Notes under the pieces: model-generated | Told to the model about the DNA's origin: nothing | Databases searched by the model: none | The model's input: only the letters and a program-made list of their open reading frames with translations | IMG/VR virus record: IMGVR_UViG_3300032782_000006 | Location: 1 to 64,000 of that record | Length of the DNA: 64,000 nt | Origin: a virus | Strand: one strand, 5' to 3' | Shown here: positions 45,243 to 52,603 of the stretch, piece after piece | How positions within the stretch are numbered: position 1 is the stretch's first letter | How the letters are laid out: each line of letters starts with the position of its first letter | Program-made: the position numbers and the translations under genes

Positions 45243-45502
45243 AAAATTATATGACGGCTATTTATAGTGATTCTGAAATGACAAAAGAAGCGTGGTTGGA
45301 AAAAAGTGGAGATAAACTTAAACAAAAAGTGATGAGTAAACAAAAACAGTATGGGGCGGATGGAGCGCAACTTATACTCAAAATGCCGAGACAAGAACTG
45401 TTTTACCAGAAGATAAGAGAACCACAACCTGAACCCAACCCAGGAGAGATTGTGGGGCAGGGAACTGCAAAAGCTCAACTCACCCTAATTAGTGATCCGT
45501 AA
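45239..45502 (+). CDS. Hypothetical protein (87 aa)
   Basis: It is coupled to the previous gene by ATGA. The sequence has a helical first half ('EMTKEAWLEKSGDKLKQKVM') and ends with a Pro/Gln-rich tail ('REPQPEPNPGEIVGQGTAKA'). No family is recognised. Confidence 0.55.
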   Translation: MKNYMTAIYSDSEMTKEAWLEKSGDKLKQKVMSKQKQYGADGAQLILKMPRQELFYQKIREPQPEPNPGEIVGQGTAKAQLTLISDP

Positions 45503-45568
45503 AGTATAAATATTTTTCGGAATGTAATAGTTTGGAAAAAAATCGGAAGATGTTTATATATAGAGATC
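45496..45568 (+). promoter_or_regulatory. Two regulon-like promoter copies in tandem
   Basis: TCCGTAAAG, TATAAATA, TTTTTCGGA at 45496-45521 is a full inverted TCCG/CGGA pair. TCGGAAGATG then TTTATATATAG follows at 45543-45562. The second points to the plus strand, where no clear gene starts. Confidence 0.5.
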
Positions 45569-45574
45569 ATTGGG

Positions 45575-45743
45575 GAGTAGTGACAGGGAATCCCTGTTGG
45601 ATTTTGGATGAAAAGATATCTATACCGCCGTTGATGGGTTGTTGGCACAGCCCGTCGAGGGAAAACTCATCAAAGTATATTTAAGTCGGTCAGAAATTTT
45701 GGCAGGTGTAAAAGCCTGTCAAATACTGCTATATCTTTTTTTT
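45575..45743 (+). ncRNA. Small RNA candidate with terminator
   Basis: After the TATA box at 45552 the stretch holds ACAGGG/CCCTGT, TTGATGGG/CCCGTCGA (with wobbles) and a final TTGGCAGG/CCTGTCAA stem (45699-45722), followed by T8 at 45736-45743. That is the shape of a roughly 160-nt terminated RNA. A 44-codon frame from ATG near 45549 (starting MFIYRDHWGVVTGNP) overlaps the TATA box and is the alternative. Confidence 0.45.
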
Positions 45744-45755
45744 ATAAATAAATGT

Positions 45756-45782
45756 GTCCGGAAAGTTTATATATTTTACAGA
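45756..45782 (+). promoter_or_regulatory. Regulon promoter copy facing a gene-free region
   Basis: GTCCGGAAAG, TTTATATA, TTTTACAGA. It is a near-consensus member on the plus strand, but 45790-46344 downstream has no credible frame, so it may drive an untranslated RNA. Confidence 0.6.
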
Positions 45783-45789
45783 TATTAAA

Positions 45790-46344
45790 GAAATATCTTG
45801 TAGGTAGCCCGCGCCAGGAATTTTCGGAAACGTGATCTTTTGAAAAACCGCGCTGAGAGAAAAAATAAAAAATCTTTCTTTTTGAGAATCTGCCGCGATC
45901 TCTGAAAAAAAGATTTAGCTGCCCGAATCTGCGCGGATTTCAGCGGCTCCGAAATTTATTTCCAGCGCTGGGCTTTGACGCGGGAAATCTGAGAACCCGG
46001 CCGCGAGCGCGCTAGGAGAATCCCCCAAATCTCGAGGATCCAATTCCTAATTCCTATTTTGAAAATGCTAAATCTTGCCGCAACTTTTATTTTCTACTCG
46101 GCTTCTCGATTCCGGAGGCGGGTTCGGCGCGCTCAGAGACAATTCCTTTTTTTTGATTTTAAAAATTGCGGCAAAATACAGATTTTAAAAAAGTTGCCTT
46201 AAGATTCGGAAAAAGAGCAATCGTTGAAAATTAGGAAAAAGATTAGAAAAAAGTTAGATTATCGTCGGGGATGCCGGCGATGACCACGATGTCCGTGCCG
46301 AAATAATCTAAAGATATGCCAGAGATGAAGCAATCCCATTTAGA
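45790..46344. other. Gene-free stretch, locally GC-rich with inverted repeats
   Basis: GATATT/AATATC sits at the start. AAATCTTT... pairs with ...AAAGATTT across about 45 nt near 45870-45916. CG-rich parts (GGCCGCGAGCGCGC near 46000) alternate with AT-rich parts, unlike flanking DNA. No coding frame is supported. Confidence 0.4.
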
Positions 46345-46536
46345 TCATCTCCAGCGGTGATTAGGCCCGTATGAGGAATGATGCCAGCCCGAGAACGAAT
46401 GATAACCGGAATGATGATGATAACTCCCGAAATGATGCCCCCAATCTGCGAACATGAAATAATGAGAGATATCGATATGCATTACCGCGTCAAACACGCT
46501 CATCACAGAAAAAAGGAAAGAGTGGGGATCGATCAT
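46345..46536 (-). CDS. His-rich small protein (63 aa)
   Basis: The ATG at 46536 overlaps the stop of the upstream gene (ATGA) and is preceded by GGGAGAG. The sequence starts 'MIDPHSFLFSVMSVFDAVMH', a hydrophobic helix, and ends with 'WGHHFGSYHHHSGYHSFSGW'. Twelve or more His residues suggest metal binding. An upstream in-frame ATG at 46566 is possible but has no ribosome-binding site. Confidence 0.5.
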   Translation of the reverse strand: MIDPHSFLFSVMSVFDAVMHIDISHYFMFADWGHHFGSYHHHSGYHSFSGWHHSSYGPNHRWR

Positions 46537-46727
46537 ACGAAACTCTCCCAGGCGCCGTTTATGCATTGTCCGACTTGAATTAGTTCGCAGTGCGCGGTAT
46601 GATTTATCATATCAGGAACGCAAGTCCCGAGCGTGAAAACATTTTTCCCGAAAACGAGAAGCGGGGAATTTATACTGCAAGAGAGTATGTCCAACAATTG
46701 ATTCAAGTTTGCTATGTGTTCTATCAT
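46533..46727 (-). CDS. Hypothetical small protein (64 aa)
   Basis: The sequence begins MIEHIANLNQLLDILSCSIN. AAGGAGAAC lies before ATG, and a regulon promoter lies at 46795. The leader holds a short GCAGG/CCTGC hairpin also present, with compensating changes, before the gene at 49132. It is coupled to the His-rich gene. No family is recognised. Confidence 0.55.
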   Translation of the reverse strand: MIEHIANLNQLLDILSCSINSPLLVFGKNVFTLGTCVPDMINHTAHCELIQVGQCINGAWESFV

Positions 46728-46739
46728 TTTATTGTTCTC

Positions 46740-46794
46740 CTTATTTTCTTTTTGTCAGCGCAGGTTTCCTTATTCTTCCTGCAATACCTATAAT
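46740..46794 (-). promoter_or_regulatory. Leader hairpin of the 46727 gene
   Basis: In the RNA, GCAGG pairs with CCTGC around about 13 nt, then GCTGACA precedes the ribosome-binding site. The same layout with GCAAGG/CCTTGC occurs before the gene at 49132, a paired-base change that supports a real stem. Confidence 0.5.
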
Positions 46795-46822
46795 GTCCGT
46801 AAAATATATAAACTTTTCGGAT
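46795..46822 (-). promoter_or_regulatory. Regulon promoter copy (46727 gene)
   Basis: On the minus strand TCCGAAAAG, TTTATATA, TTTTACGGAC. Left TCCG and right CGGA form an inverted pair around the TATA box. Confidence 0.65.
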
Positions 46823-48130
46823 AAGCGAGCTTGAGGAGACAAAACGTTTGGAGAGAATCTGAAAAAAGATCTAAAAACAGAAATCTAAAAAAGAGAAGAC
46901 CGGAGCAGACGGTCTCGCATCCGCCTCTCTCGGTCTTACCCTGCTTGATAGCACATAGAGTGTGTATCTACTAATATATCCTTGACCGAGCCGTTACTAG
47001 GGTGTGAGAGAATAAAAACCTAGCGACTCGTCTACGCAAATTACCTTTGTCACTGTCGCAGATGTTACTAAATGGCGTTTACGGAATGGGTCCGCCCGTT
47101 TAAAAAACGATTTCACCGATTCATTTTTTCGTTGCCGCAACTCTGCGTTGCAGATCAGGCACCTAATCACAATCCGACCAAAGACGCTAATGCCCATGTA
47201 TAAGACATAAGCCCCCATCTTATAAAGACCCTAACTCTACAACATCTCAAACCGCGCACCCTTTGGCATCTGATTGCGGCGACTCGAACGGAACGCACTA
47301 ACCGGCTTCCGAGGGCGAGGAGGCGGGCAGGGAGGCCGGAGGCGAGAGAGACAGAGAGGATGCCAATGAGACATGCCCTACTGTCCTGCCCTACTATCCT
47401 ATCCTGTCTATCCTATCTCATATACCCTATGCGCACATAGCAATGAGTCAGGGCATATATCTCCCCTTTATAGGGCACATCATATTACATCTCAGCCCAG
47501 ATTCGGATAGGAGATATGATCTGTATAATTTATTTCGCGGCCCGATCAGATGCGGCAACTCAAAGACCGGCAATAGGAATCCGATTAACCAACCCTACAT
47601 ATCAGAGGGCATGCAATCTAAACGGATCCCCTATAGGATCCCCTATAGGATCCCCTCATCGCCCTAGAATGCCCTAACCAATCGAGTTAGAAAATAGTAT
47701 CTATTAATCGTCTCCCTTTTAGATAAATCACTATTTAAAAAATAATTAGGGGAACAATCTCACTATTTTTTAGGGTTTAATCGCGGCCAAAAAGTTAAAT
47801 AGTTGCCAATAATTCCCTAATTTTTTTGTAGTAGTATTCCTCCCTGAGAGCTATAGGCTTCTATAGGAGCCTATAAGAGCCTATAGGAGCATGACACAGC
47901 ATAGCATGGAGGGACTATGGCAGGGACAGGGACGCGGCATATGGCAGGACAGGGAGACGGGAGACAGGGCAGCTGAAAGCGCAGGGAGCACACGCGTTGA
48001 AAAAGTGGGAAACTCGAGGCGATAAAAAAGCTGGCGATTTGGAAAAGGAGGGATATCAAAAACAGAGTGGTTAAAAAAGAGTGGGAGTAACCCACTGAGT
48101 AAAGCGTCTAATACTGCAAGAACATAACCT
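46823..48130. other. Gene-poor, repeat-rich, GC-rich stretch
   Basis: No convincing gene is seen in 1.3 kb. It holds AGACCG/CGGTCT with a second CGGTCTT nearby (46890-46940), runs such as CTATCCTATCCTGT (47380-47420), three 12-bp tandem copies of GGATCCCCTATA (about 47623-47660) and GAGCCTATAG repeats (47850-47890). Short frames at 46997-47218 and 47881-48147 are weak. Composition differs from both flanks; it could be a packaging site, origin or acquired DNA. Confidence 0.45.
47623..47660. repeat. Short tandem repeat, 12-bp unit
   Basis: GGATCCCCTATA occurs three times in tandem, the last incomplete. It lies in the gene-poor GC-rich stretch. Confidence 0.7.
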
Positions 48131-48376
48131 TTAGCAGCATCTCTCAAATACTGGATCTTCGCATTCCCAGAGCTGTCCTGGGTAGAGTGGTGGCCTGTAT
48201 ATTCCAGTTTCCGTCACTGTCAAGTCGTATATATCGTTTATACCCTCAAACTCTTCTAACGCACCTGCGAGTGACCAACAATCTCCATCTTCATCCCTCA
48301 TCCAGACCGCACTTGCTGGTTTTGGTATTAGGCTATGCAATTTTAACAGCGCTTGTGTAATTGTCATTTCAGTCAT
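48131..48376 (-). CDS. Hypothetical acidic protein (81 aa)
   Basis: It starts MTEMTITQALLKLHSLIPKP and contains 'AVWMRDEDGDCWSLAGALEEFEGIND', which looks like a compact alpha/beta protein. GAGGAGAAC precedes ATG, and a regulon promoter lies 30 bp upstream. No family is recognised. Confidence 0.6.
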   Translation of the reverse strand: MTEMTITQALLKLHSLIPKPASAVWMRDEDGDCWSLAGALEEFEGINDIYDLTVTETGIYRPPLYPGQLWECEDPVFERCC

Positions 48377-48404
48377 TTGTCAGTTCTCCTCTAATACATA
48401 CTAT

Positions 48405-48432
48405 GTCTGTAAAATATATAAACTTTGCGGAT
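48405..48432 (-). promoter_or_regulatory. Regulon promoter copy (48376 gene)
   Basis: On the minus strand ATCCGCAAAG, TTTATATA, TTTTACAGAC. It lies 29 bp before the gene start. Confidence 0.65.
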
Positions 48433-48472
48433 AAAGGATGTGAGCGGTTTGGCTCACACAGGGAATATCTAT

Positions 48473-48658
48473 CTAATACTGTAAGAACAGGACTAAACCA
48501 TAGAGCAATAACGCTGTGAGCAATATCGCTGAAACTGAGAGGATAACAAAATCAAGGTTCGTGTCCTCTAGTTGGTGTGAGGGGGATGGAGAAGGGAGTA
48601 TATCCCGATGCTGCGCATGATAAGCAGCCATCCCTCGCCAGTCATTGTCGTCTTTCAT
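48473..48658 (-). CDS. Tail-anchored membrane protein (61 aa)
   Basis: The chosen ATG starts 'MKDDNDWRGMAAYHAQHRDI', 22 bp after the upstream stop but without a clear ribosome-binding site; the frame is open further upstream. The C-terminus is one membrane helix, 'FVILSVSAILLTALLLYGLV'. Third gene of an operon starting at 49132. Confidence 0.45.
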   Translation of the reverse strand: MKDDNDWRGMAAYHAQHRDILPSPSPSHQLEDTNLDFVILSVSAILLTALLLYGLVLFLQY

Positions 48659-48680
48659 CTGTTGCCAAACCGGATCTGTA

Positions 48681-48842
48681 TCATACAGCAGGATCAGCTC
48701 CAGTACGAGTATATAATCCATCAGGGCCATACAGAAGCAGGGCCGCGTCACTTATAGCTATCGTTTCAAACAGCTTCCACGCCTCCCACTCTTTATGAGC
48801 ATATAACTGTTCAGCCAGGCTCAGGTTAGTGATCCCAATCAT
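48681..48842 (-). CDS. Hypothetical small protein (53 aa)
   Basis: It begins MIGITNLSLAEQLYAHKEWE and continues as a helical, Ala/Leu-rich protein. GAGGGA lies 6 nt before ATG. It is 11 bp after the 49132 gene and overlaps an alternative frame of the next gene. Confidence 0.5.
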   Translation of the reverse strand: MIGITNLSLAEQLYAHKEWEAWKLFETIAISDAALLLYGPDGLYTRTGADPAV

Positions 48843-48853
48843 CTACAATCCCT

Positions 48854-49132
48854 CTACTGGAATCTCCTAATCACAGCCAGAACCTGTTGTTTCACCCAGT
48901 GGCTTGAACAAGAGATCATGGGGAGCATGGCAAACCATTTCTTGCTAGTTCCAAGAGCGGGATCTGCGTTATGGAAATCGCAGTAATGGAACAGTTCGTA
49001 TCCAGGAGCCATATGTGTAGCTGAGGTGTGGCATCCATCTAGGATCCAAGTCATACCGTGGTCGCTGAATGCGGTTCCGATTGGGTGTGCTGCGAGCGTT
49101 GCAAAATCTGTAATTGTGTTCAAATCGATCAT
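48854..49132 (-). CDS. Hypothetical protein (92 aa), His/Cys-containing
   Basis: The sequence has 'GMTWILDGCHTSATHMAPGY', 'LFHYCDFHNADP' and 'MLPMISCSSHWVKQQVLAVI'. The His and Cys residues are spaced as in some metal sites, but no family is recognised. AAGGAGAAC precedes ATG, and a hairpin leader and a regulon promoter lie upstream. First gene of a three-gene operon. Confidence 0.6.
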   Translation of the reverse strand: MIDLNTITDFATLAAHPIGTAFSDHGMTWILDGCHTSATHMAPGYELFHYCDFHNADPALGTSKKWFAMLPMISCSSHWVKQQVLAVIRRFQ

Positions 49133-49159
49133 TTTCTGTGTTCTCCTTATTTATCATTT

Positions 49160-49203
49160 TGTGTCAGCGCAAGGCATCTGTTTCACCTTGCAATAACTAC
49201 TAT
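49160..49203 (-). promoter_or_regulatory. Leader hairpin of the 49132 gene
   Basis: In the RNA GCAAGG pairs with CCTTGC around 11 nt, followed by GCTGACA. It is the counterpart of the GCAGG/CCTGC hairpin before the gene at 46727. Confidence 0.5.
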
Positions 49204-49231
49204 GTCTGCAAAATATATAAACTTTTCGGAT
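49204..49231 (-). promoter_or_regulatory. Regulon promoter copy (49132 gene)
   Basis: On the minus strand ATCCGAAAAG, TTTATATA, TTTTGCAGAC; the closest to the family consensus. Confidence 0.65.
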
Positions 49232-49273
49232 AAGCAAGAAAAGAAGAGTGATTTTTCAAATAACCTAATAAAA

Positions 49274-49299
49274 CCGATAAATATATAAACTTAGCAGAC
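49274..49299 (+). promoter_or_regulatory. Regulon promoter copy facing the pseudoknot RNA
   Basis: On the plus strand CCGATAAA, TATATAAA, CTTAGCAGACA. The asymmetric flanks (CCG before, GCAGACA after) put this copy on the plus strand, with the expected RNA start near 49305-49310, exactly at the first paired bases of the structured region. The TATA core itself reads about equally well on the minus strand. Confidence 0.5.
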
Positions 49300-49302
49300 A
49301 AT

Positions 49303-49442
49303 CTACCAAGTAGCTTGGGACAAAGCTAGTCCTAGCATCGTCTAGGCGTATCGAATGTTGACTAGAGGCTTGGTATTGACCTCTAGGAAATCGGATGCAT
49401 AATATAAGGGAGCTAGGGATTGAAAAATATCAATTTCTAGCT
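49303..49442 (+). ncRNA. Candidate structured RNA with pseudoknot
   Basis: Hairpins: TAGCTT/AAGCTA (49311-49328), CCTAG/CTAGG (49331-49346), CTAGAGG/CCTCTAG (49362-49386) and AGCTAG-GG-ATTGA with TCAAT-TT-CTAGCT (49411-49442). The loop of the third hairpin contains CTTGGTA (49369-49375), complementary over 7 bp to TACCAAG at 49304-49310, giving a pseudoknot. No reading frame is present. It lies between a minus-strand operon and the end of the large terminase gene. It may be a regulatory RNA, a packaging signal or a decoy for host factors. Confidence 0.55.
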
Positions 49443-49615
49443 AAAAATCTGAAAAATATAAAAAGATTGCGGAACTCTAAAAATGGCCGCGCTTGTATAA
49501 TAAAGCCTGTAATTTTTCAGTCTAAAAATAGTCAAGATTGGTATTTTTCGAGTAAATGACCTATAATCACACCACAAAAGTATCCAAAAATGAATTCAAG
49601 CATAAACTCCCTCTT

Positions 49616-51040
49616 TTATTTTGAAAATCCCATCATTCTCCAAATATTTTCTCCAAACGACGATGCTAGGGAGCTTCCTTCTGTAATAGAAGCATCAAAT
49701 CCTTCTTGTTTTATCAAATTGAGCTCAGTTATACCCCAAACTAAACTATCTAACCGATCAGGACTCTTTTCCGCCCCAGGAACCCATTCACATAACTGGT
49801 CTTCCAATTCACGGAACGTCCCTACATGATGAACACGACCTTGTTCATAAAGAGACGACACCGGCTCTGCCCGAATAACTTTTCCTCTAGATGCGTGAAC
49901 TGCCTTAAACGGAACTGATGCATCCAACATCCTAATCGTATGTTCGACCATATCGCCTCCATTATTGACCTCGCCAACTACCAGATTTGCCTGATGAAGA
50001 TGAAATGCAGAAATCACCGCTTTTCCCCATTGTTGCGGCGTATCATGAATCGTATAATCTCCTAGAACATATCCATGATTATTAGCATCTGCCGCGACTA
50101 CTATAATCCCAGTATCATCAGACCCCTCTTTAGAGGTAGTAGCCGGATCTACACCAACCACAACATAGGTATATTGTGCAGGCGGTTTGTAGACTCTATT
50201 ATCGTCAATAATGTCTCGTTTCCAAAGCGCTTCAGGATTATCTGAAAGAAAATCGCCTTCTAGCTCTTGTCTCCCCAACCTAGTCCCTTTATATTTATTA
50301 ATAATTGTCGAAATAAAGACAGGTGAAAGGTTGCAATAATTTTCTTGAGTATTGCCGCGAGTCACCACGGTACATTTTCTTCCCTTATCGTCCATCCTTT
50401 TTTCTAATTCTATAAGAAATTTAGTCGGTCTGGGAGTAGAAGATACTATACAAAGAGGATTTTTGCCTAATCTGAGACCCATCATTAGATTATCAAACGT
50501 CTCCTCTGGCCGCAACCATTTTGCGATTTCGTCACACCATAAAAAATCAGATTGGGGACCTCGCGCCTTATCCGGTTCGGATCCATAATAAAAATGAGAC
50601 ACTACTTTATTTGGCCAAATCAGCTTTTTTAAAGACGGGATAAACGTTGGATAAAAATCTTTAGGGCAACACGCTAGGATACCGGATTCCCCATCGATCA
50701 TTAGATCGCGCACATCTTCGGCGGTAGCTCCGACTAGATTAGGGTATTTATATCCGCCATAACGTACAGCCCAAACGAACGTTTCCGCTGAGGTTTTGGT
50801 TTTACCCCATCCTCGCCCAGCTCGGATATTCCAGATGAAACAGCCGTCCTTTCCCCATTCGTCTGGTGGAAGCTGGTTATCTCTAGCCCAGAACAACCAA
50901 TCTTTTTTAAAAAATTCTAGTTGAGAATCAGGAATAGATTTTAGAAACTGTTCCTGCTCATTTTTCGGTAGGCTGCGAAGATAATCCGCTGAGTATCGAT
51001 GATCTAATCTCTTCAGGACTGGTTGCGTCGACGTTGACAT
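49616..51040 (-). CDS. terL: Terminase large subunit
   Basis: The 474-residue protein has an ATPase domain with Walker A GRGWGKT (residues 75-81) and Walker B DFLWCDE (165-171), and a motor motif 'SSTPRPTKFL'. The nuclease domain has Asp in 'VVGVDPATTSKEGSDDTG', acid residues in 'VVGEVNNGGDMVEHTI' and 'DRLDSLVWGI'. It cuts and pumps viral DNA into the portal. It overlaps the small-subunit gene by 83 bp, so translation is coupled. A clear ribosome-binding site is not seen, and its start could be later. Confidence 0.95.
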   Translation of the reverse strand: MSTSTQPVLKRLDHRYSADYLRSLPKNEQEQFLKSIPDSQLEFFKKDWLFWARDNQLPPDEWGKDGCFIWNIRAGRGWGKTKTSAETFVWAVRYGGYKYPNLVGATAEDVRDLMIDGESGILACCPKDFYPTFIPSLKKLIWPNKVVSHFYYGSEPDKARGPQSDFLWCDEIAKWLRPEETFDNLMMGLRLGKNPLCIVSSTPRPTKFLIELEKRMDDKGRKCTVVTRGNTQENYCNLSPVFISTIINKYKGTRLGRQELEGDFLSDNPEALWKRDIIDDNRVYKPPAQYTYVVVGVDPATTSKEGSDDTGIIVVAADANNHGYVLGDYTIHDTPQQWGKAVISAFHLHQANLVVGEVNNGGDMVEHTIRMLDASVPFKAVHASRGKVIRAEPVSSLYEQGRVHHVGTFRELEDQLCEWVPGAEKSPDRLDSLVWGITELNLIKQEGFDASITEGSSLASSFGENIWRMMGFSK

Positions 51041-51419
51041 TTACATTCTCGTTTTGGTTTTTATTATCTGACGTTATATGTTGTCTTTCGCCAAAGTCGT
51101 CTGGATATCGACGAGATAACATCCAAGTATCGTAATACGGACTATTATTTTTCAAAACCTTCTCTCGTATTCTTTGAAGGCATCCGCGAGCGCAATCAGC
51201 CTCCGCTTTTTTTATTCGATCATGAAAATCAGTATAAATAGTATCTTCGCCGATATCTTTTTCATGAGCCCCTTGTTTCATCCATTCGTTAAATGTTTGA
51301 AACGCAATTCCTGCAGCCTGACATGCTAGACGATACGGCATTCCTAAATCGATATTTTCAACTAAAATCTGAGTTCGTTCTTCGGTTAATTTTAGAGGTC
51401 TCCCTCTTCCTCGTGACAT
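50958..51419 (-). CDS. terS: Terminase small subunit
   Basis: The 153-residue protein has an N-terminal helix-turn-helix ('LVENIDLGMPYRLACQAAGIAFQTFNEWMKQ'), then a helix pair ending 'YYDTWMLSRRYPDDFGERQH', and an Asn/Val-rich tail. It recognises the packaging site for the large subunit. Residues 3-8 read RGRGRP, an AT-hook-like start also seen on the portal and on the 44308 protein. A minus-strand TATA TATATTTTTATAG lies at 51430-51455. Confidence 0.8.
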   Translation of the reverse strand: MSRGRGRPLKLTEERTQILVENIDLGMPYRLACQAAGIAFQTFNEWMKQGAHEKDIGEDTIYTDFHDRIKKAEADCARGCLQRIREKVLKNNSPYYDTWMLSRRYPDDFGERQHITSDNKNQNENVNVNVDATSPEEIRSSILSGLSSQPTEK

Positions 51420-51484
51420 TTAATGGCACTCCTATATCTATAAAAATATAGAGAGTATTTAAATACCACTCTACAAAAATCTTT

Positions 51485-51721
51485 CTATGTATTTCTACGA
51501 TTATTGAGATAGTTCAACCCTTCTGGGGTCAATTTTACATATGCCACGTTCCCTCTTTTATCAAAAATCACCAGATTTTGTTCTGCTAAATTTTCAAGAA
51601 CTTCTCTTGTCCTATCCTCTGAAATTTTTAACTTACTTGACACTGTTTTTAAAGTGGCTCTCGCCCTAAAATGAATAGCAGTTAACGTTCTAAACGGAAA
51701 ATCGTTAGGTTTTGCATTCAT
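51485..51721 (-). CDS. Winged-helix protein (78 aa)
   Basis: The protein has 'TLTAIHFRARATLKTVSSKLKISEDRTREVLENLAEQNLVIFDKRGNVAYVKLTPEGLNYL', a full winged helix with the recognition helix near 'EDRTREVLENL'. It lies just upstream of the small terminase gene and may regulate the terminase unit. ATG abuts the stop of the preceding gene. Confidence 0.7.
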   Translation of the reverse strand: MNAKPNDFPFRTLTAIHFRARATLKTVSSKLKISEDRTREVLENLAEQNLVIFDKRGNVAYVKLTPEGLNYLNNRRNT

Positions 51722-51960
51722 TAATTTTTGTCTCCGTCTACAAGTAATAGAATATTAGTGAGTAGCGTAATTTCCCCTCGAATTTGTTCCTCAATTTGAA
51801 CCGTAATCGGCAATTCCACTAACGGATTAGTTGGATTTAAAACCGCGTTACGGATAGATAGTGCCTCTAATAAGCTTTTTCGGATATATTGAAGACGATT
51901 CTCGGGAGTCAACGAGTTTAAATCCTCGTTTAACAAACTCGTGTCCGCACAATGCATCAT
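51721..51960 (-). CDS. Hypothetical protein (79 aa)
   Basis: The helical sequence has 'NRLQYIRKSLLEALSIRNAV' and 'IQEQIRGEITLLTNILLLVD'-like helices. The first 113 bp overlap the end of the 51848 gene; a TTG at 51912 behind GAGG would shorten the overlap. It is coupled to the winged-helix gene (stop and ATG share one base). No family is recognised. Confidence 0.5.
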   Translation of the reverse strand: MMHCADTSLLNEDLNSLTPENRLQYIRKSLLEALSIRNAVLNPTNPLVELPITVQIEEQIRGEITLLTNILLLVDGDKN

Positions 51961-52372
51961 ACCATTTCCATTCGGATTGAAATTTTAGAGTCATATCTTC
52001 AAGTTTTTCATCTGGTGTTCCATCTGGAAACACCGTCAAAAACCAACTTCGAAAATCTTTTAGATCGTCGAGAAACGTTTCTGAAAAATTGATATAAAAA
52101 TCGTGTTTATTTTTTCTCAAAGATTTGTTGGGATGTTTTGCATGATACCGTCGTCTATCAGCTCGATACTCATCGTTTAACTCTAGATGTTTTTCAAGAT
52201 CGTTGAAAAAATTGGGATCAGGATTGAGTTTATATTCTATCGTGGGATCAAGATACTTTTCAGGAGTACCGTACCATTCCGATATTTCGTCAACGGTAGG
52301 AGTAAAATCCAGTAATGAGAAACAATACCATTGTATCTCATTCCAACTGATAGTCTGACGAGTCGAGTTCAT
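51848..52372 (-). CDS. Hypothetical protein (174 aa)
   Basis: Start taken at 'MNSTRQTISWNEIQWYCFSL'; the frame is open to 52420. It is acidic and Trp/Phe-rich, with 'EYRADRRRYHAKHPNKSLRK' and 'FPDGTPDEKLEDMTLKFQSEW'. Position upstream of the terminase genes suggests a role in packaging control, but no family is recognised. Confidence 0.55.
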   Translation of the reverse strand: MNSTRQTISWNEIQWYCFSLLDFTPTVDEISEWYGTPEKYLDPTIEYKLNPDPNFFNDLEKHLELNDEYRADRRRYHAKHPNKSLRKNKHDFYINFSETFLDDLKDFRSWFLTVFPDGTPDEKLEDMTLKFQSEWKWYDALCGHEFVKRGFKLVDSRESSSIYPKKLIRGTIYP

Positions 52373-52541
52373 GATCCGGCTTCTCATCATGATCACAATC
52401 CTTCTCATAAACAAAATCATCTAATTTTAGATGGGAGTAATCAGTAATAATTGGTAAATGTCTCCAATATAGAGACATACATGGAGACGTGTGAGAAATA
52501 GTTTTTGGAATTACATATTTTGTAACTGGAGGATACGTCAT
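52338..52541 (-). CDS. Hypothetical protein (67 aa)
   Basis: It begins MTYPPVTKYVIPKTISHTSP and ends with an acidic His/Asp-rich tail. There is no clear ribosome-binding site, so it may be leaderless. It overlaps the 51848 gene by 35 bp. Lower certainty than its neighbours. Confidence 0.4.
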   Translation of the reverse strand: MTYPPVTKYVIPKTISHTSPCMSLYWRHLPIITDYSHLKLDDFVYEKDCDHDEKPDHELDSSDYQLE

Positions 52542-52603
52542 TTTGAAATTAAGCAAAGAGTGATGAGGTTTATGATCATTAATCCGCTTTTTTGCTATAG
52601 ACG

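Noticed and set aside
46997-47218. 73-codon minus-strand frame with CLICNAEL
   Set aside because: Only one Cys pair, no ribosome-binding site and position inside the repeat-rich island; kept only as a weak possibility.
47443-47667. 74-codon plus-strand frame
   Set aside because: It runs through tandem GGATCCCCTATA repeats and has no promoter or ribosome-binding site.
47881-48147. 88-codon minus-strand TTG frame
   Set aside because: Begins inside the previous gene without a site and ends in GC-rich repeats with Pro/Cys-rich low-complexity sequence.
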